A stretch of DNA of 32,213 bases from Azoarcus sp. (GTDB lineage Bacteria > Pseudomonadota > Gammaproteobacteria > Burkholderiales > Rhodocyclaceae). Below the pieces are notes generated by a model. That model saw only the letters and a program-made list of their open reading frames with translations. It did not search any database and was not told the DNA's origin. Location: positions 1-32,213 of the forward strand of contig JAITCV010000149.1 in assembly GCA_031282905.1 (NCBI GenBank), read 5' to 3'. Shown one piece after another: positions 7,712 through 15,480 of the stretch; the stretch's first letter is position 1; every line of letters begins with the position of its first letter. A program made the position numbers and the translations under genes.

Positions 7712-8052
7712 GATCGTGAGTCGAGTACTGTCCGTGGAAAGGGTTGCGCGATGCGAAGCCTGCAAGTTTAGTCCATCGGGGGCCCAGTCTCCGAATCCCA
7801 TCACGGCGTCCGCAGCTTTTGCCGATCCCGCTCCCGGGATTGCACAGAAGGCGTGCTTGCCATTGCATGGCGTTTCGGGGAGCATCGAAGGCTCAAACAA
7901 TTGATCTGCGCAAGTCGATAGTAAAAAACTATTAAATGTATCTCGAATATCAATTAGGACGGCTCGCGCCACCCGGTTATGATGCAAGCCATGGACGTTC
8001 GATACCGCGTCCTCAACCGCAATATCTCCAACCCAGGCAAGGAGTTCCACCC
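7712..8052. other. Divergent intergenic region between parA and ahpC
   Basis: This 341-base stretch separates the two divergent genes parA and ahpC. The parA-proximal 200 bases are GC-rich, and I see no gene, hairpin or clear promoter there. The ahpC-proximal part turns AT-rich around 7918-7960 and contains an OxyR-like site (separate entry). The ahpC ribosome site AAGGAG is at 8039-8044. Confidence 0.6.
7918..7954 (+). promoter_or_regulatory. OxyR-binding-site-like array upstream of ahpC
   Basis: The sequence reads ATAG-N7-CTAT-N7-ATCT-N7-CAAT with exact seven-base spacers. That matches 13 of the 16 specified bases of the OxyR tetramer motif ATAG-N7-CTAT-N7-ATAG-N7-CTAT. The first dimer site is perfect. 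It lies 98 bases before the ahpC start, in the only AT-rich part of the gap. ahpCF is a classic OxyR target, so peroxide induction of the pair is a strong inference. Confidence 0.7.
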
Positions 8053-8622
8053 ATGAGCAGTTCTCTGATCAACACCGAAATCCTCCCGTTCAAGGCCCAG
8101 GCTTTCCAGAATGGCAAATTCATCGAAGTCACCGACGCCAACCTCAAGGGCAAATGGTCGGTCGTGTTCTTCTACCCCGCCGACTTCACCTTTGTCTGCC
8201 CCACCGAACTGGGCGACCTCGCCGACAACTATGCCGAATTCAAGAAGCTGGGCGTCGAAATCTACGCCGTGTCGACCGACACCCACTTCACCCACAAGGC
8301 TTGGCACGACACTTCCGACACCATCAAGAAGATCGAATACGTGCTGCTGGGCGATCCCACCCACGTCATCAGCAAGAACTTCGGTGTCTATATCGAGGAT
8401 GCCGGTGTCGATGAGCGCGGCACTTTCGTGATCGATCCCAGCGGCAAGATCCAGATCATCGAGATCAACGCTGGCAACATCGGCCGGGATGCCAAGGAAT
8501 TGCTGCGCAAGGTCAAGGCCGCGCAATACGTCGCCGCCCACCCCGGCGAAGTCTGCCCGGCCAAGTGGAAGGAAGGCGACAAGACCCTGGCCCCTTCGAT
8601 CGATCTCGTCGGCAAGATCTGA
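8053..8622 (+). CDS. ahpC: Alkyl hydroperoxide reductase subunit C (typical 2-Cys peroxiredoxin)
   Basis: AhpC reduces hydrogen peroxide, organic peroxides and peroxynitrite and is recycled by AhpF. The 189-residue protein has the peroxidatic cysteine C49 in FTFVCPTE and the resolving cysteine C168 in GEVCPAKW. The length is typical for the AhpC type. The start at 8053 is set by AAGGAG nine bases upstream. The frame is open further upstream, but those residues overlap the OxyR-like site and lack similarity. ahpF follows after an intrinsic terminator, which suggests more AhpC than AhpF is made. The likely regulator is OxyR. Confidence 0.96.
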   Translation: MSSSLINTEILPFKAQAFQNGKFIEVTDANLKGKWSVVFFYPADFTFVCPTELGDLADNYAEFKKLGVEIYAVSTDTHFTHKAWHDTSDTIKKIEYVLLGDPTHVISKNFGVYIEDAGVDERGTFVIDPSGKIQIIEINAGNIGRDAKELLRKVKAAQYVAAHPGEVCPAKWKEGDKTLAPSIDLVGKI

Positions 8623-8647
8623 CCCCCTCTCGGTAGCATCGAGATTT

Positions 8648-8673
8648 ACAGCCGGTTCGCCGGCTGTTTTTTT
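8648..8673 (+). terminator. Intrinsic terminator between ahpC and ahpF
   Basis: ACAGCCGG and CCGGCTGT form a perfect 8-bp stem closed by a UUCG loop (8656-8659), followed by seven T residues (8667-8673). It lies 25 bases after the ahpC stop and 31 before the ahpF start. It probably stops part of the transcription from the ahpC promoter, setting the AhpC:AhpF ratio. The flanking GAGATTTACA recurs before a similar hairpin at 18588. Confidence 0.85.
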
Positions 8674-8704
8674 ACCTGAAACAACTCATTCACGGAGTAA
8701 CACC

Positions 8705-10255
8705 ATGCTCGACGACAACATCAAGGCCCAATTGCAAGCCTACCTGGAAAAGCTTGTTCACCCGATCGAGCTGGTGGCATCGCTGGATGAAGGCGACGCC
8801 TCCCGCGAAATGCTCGAATTGTTGCAGGACATCGCCGTGCTCTCCCCCAAGGTGAGCCTGCGCAAGGACGGTGACAACCTTCGCCGTCCCTCCTTCGGCA
8901 TCGCTCCGACCGGCCAAACGCCCCGCGTCCATTTCGCCGGGCTGCCGATGGGTCATGAATTCACCTCGCTGATCCTTGCCCTGTTGCAAAGCGGCGGCCA
9001 TCCGCCCAAGGCCGATCCCGAGATCATCGAACAGATCCGCGCCCTCGACGGCGAATTCCATTTCGAGACCTACGTTTCGCTCTCCTGCCACAACTGCCCG
9101 GACGTCGTGCAGGCGCTCAATCTGATGGCCGTGCTCAACCCCGGTGTCAGTCACGTCATGATCGACGGCGCGCTCTTCCAGGACGAAGTCGACAAGCGCC
9201 AGATCATGGCCGTGCCCACGGTCTTCCTCAACGGCCAGCCCTTCGACCAGGGACGGATGGAACTGGGCGAAATTCTTGCCAAGGTCGACAGCGGCGCGGC
9301 GGCGCGCGATGCGAAAAAGCTCTCGGCCAAAGAACCGTTCGACGTCCTCGTCATCGGCGCGGGTCCCGCCGGATCGGCGGCGGCCATCTATGCCGCGCGC
9401 AAGGGCATCCGCACCGGCATCGTCGCCGAACGCTTCGGCGGCCAGGTGCTCGACACGCTGTCCATCGAAAACTTCATCTCGGTCAAGGAAACCGAAGGGC
9501 CAAAGCTGGCCGCCGCGCTCGAAGAACACGTCCGTCAATACGGCGTCGACATCATGAGTCTGCAAAAAGTCGCCCGCATCGAACCGGGCGCGATCATCAC
9601 CGCACACCTTGAAAACGGCGCAAGCCTCAAGGCAAGAACGCTGATCCTTGCCACCGGCGCGAAGTGGCGCGAAATGGGCGTGCCCGGCGAAAAGGAATTC
9701 CGCGCCAAGGGCGTGGCCTACTGCCCGCACTGCGACGGCCCATTGTTCAAGGGCAAGCGGGTCGCGGTGATCGGCGGCGGCAATTCGGGGGTCGAAGCCG
9801 CGATCGACCTCGCCGGTGTGGTCGCCCACGTCACCCTGCTCGAATTCGGTGAAGCGCTCCGCGCCGACGCGGTGCTGCAACAAAAACTCGCCAGCCTGCC
9901 CAACGTCACCATCATCAAGCAGGCGCAGACCACCGAAGTCACCGGCACGGACAAGGTCAACGGCCTTGTCTACAAGGATCGGGTCAGCGGTGAAATCCGC
10001 CGGATCGAGCTCGAAGGCATTTTCGTGCAGATCGGTCTGCTGCCCAACACCGATTTCGTCAAGGACGCGGTGGAAACCACCCGGTTCGGCGAAATCGTCA
10101 TCGACCACCGCGGCCACACCTCGATGCCCGGCATCTTCGCCGCCGGAGACTGCACCACGGTGCCATACAAGCAGATCATCATCGCCATGGGCGAAGGCGC
10201 CAAGGCTAGCCTGTCGGCCTTCGACCACCTGATCCGCAATTCGGCCCCGGCCTGA
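8705..10255 (+). CDS. ahpF: Alkyl hydroperoxide reductase subunit F (AhpC-recycling flavoenzyme)
   Basis: AhpF takes electrons from NADH through FAD and two disulfide centres to AhpC. The 516-residue protein contains the N-terminal tandem thioredoxin-like domain with the CHNC pair at 128-131. Next come the FAD-binding motif VIGAGPAGSAAAIYAARKG (about 216-234), the thioredoxin-reductase-like disulfide CPHC at 340-343, and the NADH-binding motif VIGGGNSGVEAAIDLAG directly after it. A second FAD motif, GIFAAGDCTTVPYKQ, is near the C-terminus. The length and every redox centre match E. coli AhpF. The start at 8705 follows ACGGAGTAACACC. A weak terminator-like hairpin follows the stop. Confidence 0.96.
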   Translation: MLDDNIKAQLQAYLEKLVHPIELVASLDEGDASREMLELLQDIAVLSPKVSLRKDGDNLRRPSFGIAPTGQTPRVHFAGLPMGHEFTSLILALLQSGGHPPKADPEIIEQIRALDGEFHFETYVSLSCHNCPDVVQALNLMAVLNPGVSHVMIDGALFQDEVDKRQIMAVPTVFLNGQPFDQGRMELGEILAKVDSGAAARDAKKLSAKEPFDVLVIGAGPAGSAAAIYAARKGIRTGIVAERFGGQVLDTLSIENFISVKETEGPKLAAALEEHVRQYGVDIMSLQKVARIEPGAIITAHLENGASLKARTLILATGAKWREMGVPGEKEFRAKGVAYCPHCDGPLFKGKRVAVIGGGNSGVEAAIDLAGVVAHVTLLEFGEALRADAVLQQKLASLPNVTIIKQAQTTEVTGTDKVNGLVYKDRVSGEIRRIELEGIFVQIGLLPNTDFVKDAVETTRFGEIVIDHRGHTSMPGIFAAGDCTTVPYKQIIIAMGEGAKASLSAFDHLIRNSAPA

Positions 10256-10271
10256 AAGTTTCCCAATGAGC

Positions 10272-10298
10272 GTGAGACCGGCTTCCGGCCGGCCTCAC
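10272..10298 (+). terminator. Terminator-like hairpin after ahpF
   Basis: GTGAG-A-CCGGC pairs with GCCGG-C-CTCAC (ten base pairs with one A/C mismatch) around a short TTCCG loop, 16 bases after the ahpF stop. No T tract follows; the transposase remnant begins almost at once. It may be the stem of an original terminator whose tail was replaced, or a Rho-assisted stop. Confidence 0.4.
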
Positions 10299-10302
10299 GA
10301 AC

Positions 10303-10647
10303 TTGTTCTCCGACAACACGGAGTCGCACAACGCGCGCGGAATTGCTGCCAACCTGGTGGCGGTCAGAGTGAACAGGATGACCTACCGCCATGGCTACGG
10401 CATCCACTTTCCAAGGCTCCTCCCCAAACTCGCCAAGATCACGGAACGGCGTACCCGCCTGGACTGGGCGCATTTCATCCGTGATCTCGTCGACAAACAG
10501 TATGCGAGCGCGGAGCGGGTCGTTCTGGTCATGGACAATCTCGACACGCATTCGACGACATTGCTGTATGAAGCCTTCCCCGCCGGTGAAGCCCTGCGTC
10601 TTTCGAAGAAAGATCGCCCGCGCGATCATCGAGCAATACGTCACTGA
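10303..10647 (+). pseudogene. Remnant of an IS630-family transposase
   Basis: The frame contains an IS630-type segment from about 10432 to 10605: TERRTRLDWAHFIRDLVD, then VVLVMDNLDTHSTTLLYEAF and PAGEALRL. MDNLDTH corresponds to the block that carries the second catalytic aspartate of the DDE domain. The downstream block with the final catalytic residue (normally near a HGSWLN motif) is missing, and the sequence turns into unrelated residues after about 10605. The N-terminal half of the transposase is absent. Residues before 10430 (SDNTESHNARGIAANL) are not recognised. No terminal inverted repeats or target duplication were found. Positions 10648-10899 hold no gene that I can support. Confidence 0.7.
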
Positions 10648-10899
10648 AAGAATCTGTAAAAAGATGGTGCAACCGGCCCCGGCCTTTCATCCTTGGGTGC
10701 AAGGCCGATTACACGGCGCAGACACGGAAGCCCTGAAAGGCGGTACCCATCCTTTCCAGGATCCACAGCGCCGGATGTCTTTTCTGTCTCCTGTTCCCTG
10801 ATGGGAGAAAAGTTGCGAGTGCAAGAATCCGCGTTTTGCGGTATGGTCGCGGCCTTGCCGATCTGGACGGAATGAACCCCCTTATCAGGACTCGCAAAA

Positions 10900-11346
10900 A
10901 TGAACGCAATCAGCTCACCTGCTCCGATGACCGCAGAAGCTCCGATGACCGAAGATGACATCCTGGCCGCGCCCGAGAACGACTACATGTCGCCCCGGCA
11001 GTTGGCTTTTTTCCGCCAGCGTCTGCTGGAAGAACAGAGTCAACTACTCAACAACGCCCAGGAGACCACGACCCACCTCCAGGACAATGAATCCACGCCC
11101 GACCCTTCCGACCGCGCCAGCGTGGAAGAAGAGCACACCCTGGAACTGCGGGTGCGCGACCGCGAGCGCAAACTGCTGAAAAAGGTCGAGGAAGCCCTTG
11201 CCCGCATCGACGCCAACGAATATGGCTGGTGCGAGGAAACGGGTGAGCCCATCGGCATTGCCCGCCTGATCGCCCGTCCCACGGCCACACTGTCCATCGA
11301 GGCCCAGGAACGGCGCGAAAAACTCAAGAAAATGCACGGAGGTTGA
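10900..11346 (+). CDS. dksA: RNA polymerase-binding transcription factor DksA (single-cysteine type)
   Basis: DksA inserts a coiled coil into the RNA polymerase secondary channel and, with ppGpp, represses rRNA and activates biosynthetic promoters. The 148-residue protein has a variable N-terminus (1-30). The coiled coil follows (about 31-110), with the tip acidic pair region DPSDRAS. A C-terminal globular domain carries EYGWCEETGEPIGIARL and RPTATLSIEAQE. Classical DksA has four zinc cysteines; here only the first remains, the others being Thr, Ser and Ala. This matches zinc-independent DksA proteins known from alpha- and betaproteobacteria. CAGGA 9-13 bases before the ATG sets the start; M10 and M16 are weaker alternatives. 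Confidence 0.9.
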   Translation: MNAISSPAPMTAEAPMTEDDILAAPENDYMSPRQLAFFRQRLLEEQSQLLNNAQETTTHLQDNESTPDPSDRASVEEEHTLELRVRDRERKLLKKVEEALARIDANEYGWCEETGEPIGIARLIARPTATLSIEAQERREKLKKMHGG

Positions 11347-11365
11347 AATCCATTCAATCCATCCG

Positions 11366-11635
11366 TTGCGCCGCCTGGTTCGCGGCGTGCTCCACGGCCT
11401 GATTCGCGCCTACCAGTTGTGCATCAGCCCGTTCCTGGGCTCACGCTGCCGTTTTTACCCAAGCTGCTCAGACTACGCTCTTGAAGCCATTGCAGTGCAT
11501 GGCGCGGTCAAGGGCGGCTGGCTGGCGCTGACCCGTTTGCTGCGCTGTCATCCATGGCATCCCGGGGGATTCGATCCCGTCCCGCCCCGTATCTGCCACA
11601 AACGGCACGAACATTCCCGCGCCCATTCCCGATGA
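11366..11635 (+). CDS. yidD: YidD family membrane protein insertion efficiency factor
   Basis: YidD assists insertion and folding of inner-membrane proteins alongside YidC and Sec. The 89-residue product has the family core: GLIRAYQLCISPFLGSRCRF, YPSCSDYALEAI, then GWLALTRLLRCHPWHPGG. The conserved cysteines of the CRFYPSCS block are present. No ATG exists in frame; the likely start is TTG at 11366, with residues MRRLVRGVLHG, giving the usual length. The gene sits 19 bases after dksA rather than between rnpA and yidC, its normal home, so it is displaced in this genome. It may be cotranscribed with dksA. Confidence 0.88.
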   Translation: MRRLVRGVLHGLIRAYQLCISPFLGSRCRFYPSCSDYALEAIAVHGAVKGGWLALTRLLRCHPWHPGGFDPVPPRICHKRHEHSRAHSR

Positions 11636-11699
11636 TATTGAAGATGATGTAGGTTACAGGTTTTCCACTTCGCTGCATGAATCCGCTCATCCACCCACG

Positions 11700-13565
11700 A
11701 TGCAAGCTACCGTTGCACTTCGCATCCTGAAGGTTTTCGTTGTCGTCCTTGGCGTCGTTTCCCTCGTGGCTTTATGGGTCGAAACGGGCGCCTGGGCCGA
11801 ATATACCGAAACCAACATACGCGCCCAGTTGCAACTGGAAGCCCGCCAACGGACGCGGGCCGCCGCGAACAGCATCCAGGCCATGGTGGGAAATTACGAC
11901 CTTGCCTTGCGCGCCATGAGCCACATCGTGGCCCAGGGCAGGGACACCCTGACGCAGAAAGACGGACTCGCCGGCATTTTGGTCCCCCCCCTGAACGCGC
12001 AGCTGATCCACGTCGATGCCGAAGGCTACACGGCCTTTTCTTCGCAAGGCCCCATTCCGCGCAACTATGTCGGCGATCGCGCCTACTTCGTCCAGCACCG
12101 CAACAAGCACAGCGACCGCTTGCTGATCAGCGAGCCCATGCTGGATCACGAGACCTCCGCCTGGGTCGTTCCCTTTTCCCGCGCCGTCTGGAAGGACGAA
12201 CAATTCGTCGGTGTGTCCGTGCTCAACGTGCCGGTGGAAAATTTGCTCGCCTTGCTTCGCCGCCACCAGGAATCACAACAGGACAGCCTGGCCCTGATTC
12301 TGCCCGGAGGCCAATTGCTGGCGCACCTGCTGGGCGCCAACAATGCGATGGTCTACGGCAAGAGCGCGCCCGCGCAACGCCCTTACCTGCAACAACCCGA
12401 ACTGATGCAAGGCGAATTCGAAGCCGTCGATATCGGCGACCAGACGCGACGCCAGTTCTCCTGGTTGCGCTTCCCCGACACGGGCCTGATTCTCTCCATC
12501 GGCATTTCCCCCGACGAAGTGCTGAAACCCGCGCATGCGACGATCCACAAACTGGAAATCGCCAGCGCGGCGATCTCCGCGCTGATCGTATTGTTGTCGA
12601 GCGCTCTGTTGACCGCCCTGATACGAATCGAGCGTTGCGAGCGCGAACGCAACATGCGCAAGACCGGCCACCAGGAACTGAGCAACAGCATGAGCGAAGG
12701 TCTCATCGAAATCGATACCGATAACCGTATTGCCCATGTCAACCCCGCGTTCACCACGATTACCGGCTATCCCGCCGACGTGGTCATCGGCAAGAATATC
12801 GACATGCTTTCCCCCGCGCACAGGGACATCCGCAGCCTGGGCAAGATGATCGCGCAATGGTCTGCGGCAGACTACACGGGCACGGCCGAAGGCGATTTCG
12901 ACGGCCATCGCGCCAACAGCCTGCGCAGCGGTGAAAATGGCGAACCGCGCGCCTTCATCGGCCACGCCGTGCTGGTCAACCAGGCGGAAGCCCGGCAGGG
13001 CGTGCGCCGCGTCGTGTTGCTGACCGATGTCAGCGCCATACGGCGCAAGGAAGACGAAATCTGGCATGAAGCCAACTATGACGCGCTCACCGGACTCGTC
13101 AATCGCGCGCTGTGTCACGACCACCTCAAGCTCATGGTCAACCATGCCCATGCCCACGATTGCGGCGTGGCGGTGCTGTTCATCGACCTCGATTATTTCC
13201 TGCCGATCAGCGAGCATCGCGGCGCTGCCGTCAGCAATCGCCTGCTGTACGAAGTCGCCTGCCGCCTGCGTGACTTGTTCCATAACGAAGACACCATCGC
13301 CCGCCTGCGCAGCGACCAGTTCGTCGTGCTCATCTCCGATTACGGCGCGGTCTCGGTCGCCGAACGCGCAGCGGCCCGGGTGGTCAGCCGCATCTCCGAC
13401 CCTTTCGTCGTGGATGCGGTCGAAGGCACCCAGATCGAAATCACCTGTAGTGTCGGCCTCGCCCGCTTTCCCGATGGCGGACACAACGCCGATGAACTGC
13501 TGGCCAACAGCGAACAGGCCATGTTGCGCGCTAAGGACAAGGGGCGCTCGAGCTGGAGCGCCTGA
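11700..13565 (+). CDS. Membrane sensor: Cache-like periplasmic domain, PAS domain, degenerate GGDEF domain
   Basis: The 621-residue protein has an N-terminal membrane helix (about 8-30), then a periplasmic region (about 31-286) resembling double Cache sensors (DAEGYTAFSSQGP, then YVGDRAYFVQHR). A second membrane helix spans 287-310. A cytoplasmic PAS domain starts near 331 (GLIEIDTDNRIAHVNPAF, then TGYPADVVIGKN). The GGDEF domain runs from about 455 to 620 (YDALTGLVNRAL). The catalytic motif is degenerate: GGDEF is replaced by RSDQF at 537-541, and the upstream substrate loop lacks the normal N-x-x-x-G-H pattern (it reads SEHRGAAVSN). Cyclic-di-GMP synthesis is therefore unlikely; a regulatory or nucleotide-sensing role is inferred. 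There is no EAL domain. The trigger is unknown. Confidence 0.8.
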   Translation: MQATVALRILKVFVVVLGVVSLVALWVETGAWAEYTETNIRAQLQLEARQRTRAAANSIQAMVGNYDLALRAMSHIVAQGRDTLTQKDGLAGILVPPLNAQLIHVDAEGYTAFSSQGPIPRNYVGDRAYFVQHRNKHSDRLLISEPMLDHETSAWVVPFSRAVWKDEQFVGVSVLNVPVENLLALLRRHQESQQDSLALILPGGQLLAHLLGANNAMVYGKSAPAQRPYLQQPELMQGEFEAVDIGDQTRRQFSWLRFPDTGLILSIGISPDEVLKPAHATIHKLEIASAAISALIVLLSSALLTALIRIERCERERNMRKTGHQELSNSMSEGLIEIDTDNRIAHVNPAFTTITGYPADVVIGKNIDMLSPAHRDIRSLGKMIAQWSAADYTGTAEGDFDGHRANSLRSGENGEPRAFIGHAVLVNQAEARQGVRRVVLLTDVSAIRRKEDEIWHEANYDALTGLVNRALCHDHLKLMVNHAHAHDCGVAVLFIDLDYFLPISEHRGAAVSNRLLYEVACRLRDLFHNEDTIARLRSDQFVVLISDYGAVSVAERAAARVVSRISDPFVVDAVEGTQIEITCSVGLARFPDGGHNADELLANSEQAMLRAKDKGRSSWSA

Positions 13566-13611
13566 TTGCGCTGGAGCAGATCGGCAAACCGTGGCCATCA
13601 GTGATCAAGAC

Positions 13612-14445
13612 ATGTCGATGAACTCTTTTCACTCCCGTCAACGCCGCTTGCCCCCCGCGAGCATGGCGCGCGCCGTATGCGTTTCCACCACCTCGCGGGC
13701 CGATATCCTGCTCGTCGCCCAAGGGCTGGCGCAATCCCGCAATCAAGCGCAAGCGCTCATCCGGGCCGGGCAGGTCAGTTGGGCGGGTGGCGCGATCGCC
13801 AAACCCGCGCAGGAACTGCCTGCGGGAACACCGCTCACTTTGTGCGCCGCCGCCGGGGAAAACCACCGCTATGTCTCGCGTGGTGGGCTGAAACTGGCTG
13901 GCGCGCTGGCGCAAAGCGGGCTAGCGGTCGAAGGCTGGATTTGCCTCGATGTCGGCCAATCCACCGGCGGATTCACGGACTGCCTGCTGCAATCTGGCGC
14001 GGCCGCAGTCGTCGGCGTGGATGTCGGTCACGGGCAATTGCATCCCCGGATCAGGCAAGACGCCCGGGTCGATAGCCTCGAAGGCATCAATTGCCGCGCG
14101 CTCACCGCAGCCGATCTGGGGAAAAGCATGCCCGCCCACGGTTTCGACCTGATCACCGCCGACGTCAGTTTTATCTCCTTGACCCTGCTCCTGCCACAAT
14201 TTCCCCGCTTGCTTGCCCCTGCCGGACACATGTTGCTGCTCGTCAAACCCCAGTTCGAACTTGGACCAGACAAGGTCGACAAAGCCGGAATCGTGCGCGA
14301 TCCGGCGCTTTATGCCCAAGTGGAAGAAAAATTGCGCTCATGTTGCGAGAAACTACAAATGGATATATTGGGCTGGTTCGATAGCCCAATCGCCGGAAAA
14401 GACGGCAACCACGAATTCTTTATCTGGACCCGACATGCGCGTTGA
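13612..14445 (+). CDS. tlyA: TlyA family rRNA (cytidine-2'-O)-methyltransferase
   Basis: TlyA proteins combine an S4 RNA-binding domain with an FtsJ/RrmJ-type SAM-dependent methyltransferase; characterised members 2'-O-methylate ribosomal RNA. The S4 domain is at the start (RADILLVAQGLAQSRNQAQ, then LIRAGQVSW), followed by RYVSRGGLKLAGAL. The SAM motif is CLDVGQSTGGFTDCLLQ, and later come DLITADVSFISLTLLLP and LLLVKPQFELGP. The start is uncertain. ATG 13612 gives 277 residues with a basic leader; ATG 13663 gives 260 and begins nearer the usual RAD-LLV start. No strong ribosome site marks either. The 3' end overlaps metF by 11 bases, a pairing seen in other betaproteobacteria. Confidence 0.88.
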   Translation: MSMNSFHSRQRRLPPASMARAVCVSTTSRADILLVAQGLAQSRNQAQALIRAGQVSWAGGAIAKPAQELPAGTPLTLCAAAGENHRYVSRGGLKLAGALAQSGLAVEGWICLDVGQSTGGFTDCLLQSGAAAVVGVDVGHGQLHPRIRQDARVDSLEGINCRALTAADLGKSMPAHGFDLITADVSFISLTLLLPQFPRLLAPAGHMLLLVKPQFELGPDKVDKAGIVRDPALYAQVEEKLRSCCEKLQMDILGWFDSPIAGKDGNHEFFIWTRHAR

Positions 14446-15280
14446 TCTCTCCATTGAATTTTTCCCCCCGCAAACATCCGCAGGCGTCGGCAAACTCAAG
14501 GCCGAGCGCGCCAAACTCTCGGCATTGAATCCGGCATTCTTTTCCGTCACTTATGGCGCGGGCGGCTCCACCCGCGAGCGCACTTTTTCCATCGTCAGGG
14601 ACATCGCCGCCGAGGGGCACCATGCCGCGCCACACCTCTCCTGCGTCGGCTCGACCAAGGCGGGCATCCGCGAAATACTCCATGAATTCAAGGCGGCGGG
14701 CATTCGCCGCATCGTGGCGCTGCGCGGCGACCTGCCATCCGGCATGGCCGATCCCGGTGAATTGCGCTATGCCAACGAACTCGTCGGATTCATCCGTGCC
14801 GAAACGGGCGACTGGTTTCATCTCGATGTCGCCGCCTATCCGGAATGGCATCCGCAGGCAAGAAGTCCACAAGCCGATTTGCAGCATTTCGCCCGCAAGG
14901 TCGAAGCTGGCGCAGATTCCGCCATTACCCAGTATTTTTACAATGCCGACGCCTATTTCCACTTCTTGGACAATGTGCACGCCTTGGGGGTGGATATTCC
15001 CATCGTGCCCGGCATCATGCCTATCGTGAGTTTCAGCAAACTCGCCCGCTTTTCCGATAGTTGCGGCGCGGACATTCCGCGCTGGATGCGGAAGAAATTC
15101 GAAGAATATGGCGACGACACCGATTCCATCCGTGCCTTCGGCCTCGATATCGTCACTGAATTATGTGAAAGACTCCTGCGGGGCGGCGCGCCGGGGCTGC
15201 ATTTCTACAGCATGAACCAAGCCCGGCTCACCACGGAAATCTGGCAACGGCTGAATCGACAGTCAATACTCCCTGGATGA
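14435..15280 (+). CDS. metF: 5,10-methylenetetrahydrofolate reductase
   Basis: MetF reduces methylenetetrahydrofolate to 5-methyltetrahydrofolate with FAD and NADH, supplying the methyl group for methionine synthesis. The 281-residue product starts MRVDLSIEFFPPQTS, with the conserved catalytic glutamate in EFFPP. It then shows FFSVTYGAGGSTRERTF, PHLSCVGSTKAGI, RRIVALRGDLP, and the C-terminal PGLHFYSMNQA typical of the family. The start lies inside the end of tlyA (11-base overlap), implying coupled translation. A GC-rich inverted repeat (CCAGCCG/CGGCTGG, 15289-15305) follows the stop, but no T tract does, so it is not a clear terminator. Confidence 0.95.
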   Translation: MRVDLSIEFFPPQTSAGVGKLKAERAKLSALNPAFFSVTYGAGGSTRERTFSIVRDIAAEGHHAAPHLSCVGSTKAGIREILHEFKAAGIRRIVALRGDLPSGMADPGELRYANELVGFIRAETGDWFHLDVAAYPEWHPQARSPQADLQHFARKVEAGADSAITQYFYNADAYFHFLDNVHALGVDIPIVPGIMPIVSFSKLARFSDSCGADIPRWMRKKFEEYGDDTDSIRAFGLDIVTELCERLLRGGAPGLHFYSMNQARLTTEIWQRLNRQSILPG

Positions 15281-15480
15281 TTTTCCCGCCAGCCGTGGCG
15301 GCTGGAAAGCCAGTAACAGCAAGGGTTTCGGGCAAATCGGAGGAAGAAAAAGGGCTGGAACTTCAGATTAATAATATTAATGAAATACGTAAAAATATAA
15401 ATGACGAGAATTTATGATAATCCGGAGCTTGATAATTTTAAACATGCGCTGGGATATACTTAGAACACTAAATGACGAGG
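15281..15480. repeat. AT-rich patch with a palindrome and an 11-base direct repeat
   Basis: After metF the composition drops sharply to AT-rich DNA. It contains a perfect 15-base palindrome, ATTAATA-A-TATTAAT, at 15367-15381. A direct repeat, TAAATGACGAG, occurs at 15398-15408 and 15469-15479, 71 bases apart. The second copy overlaps the end of the minus-strand hypothetical gene. This could mark the edge of an inserted segment; no transposase or integrase is present. Confidence 0.5.

Noticed and set aside
7712..8050. N-terminal extension of ParA of about 113 residues
   Set aside because: The added residues have no ParA similarity, precede the usual start next to Walker A, and overlap the ahpC control region.
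10709..10750. Possible end of a formylglycine-generating-enzyme-like gene on the minus strand (GFRVCAV before a stop)
   Set aside because: Only a few residues match, no upstream catalytic region is present, and the hit may be chance.
15289..15305. Terminator after metF
   Set aside because: A perfect 7-base GC-rich inverted repeat is present, but no T tract follows on either strand.
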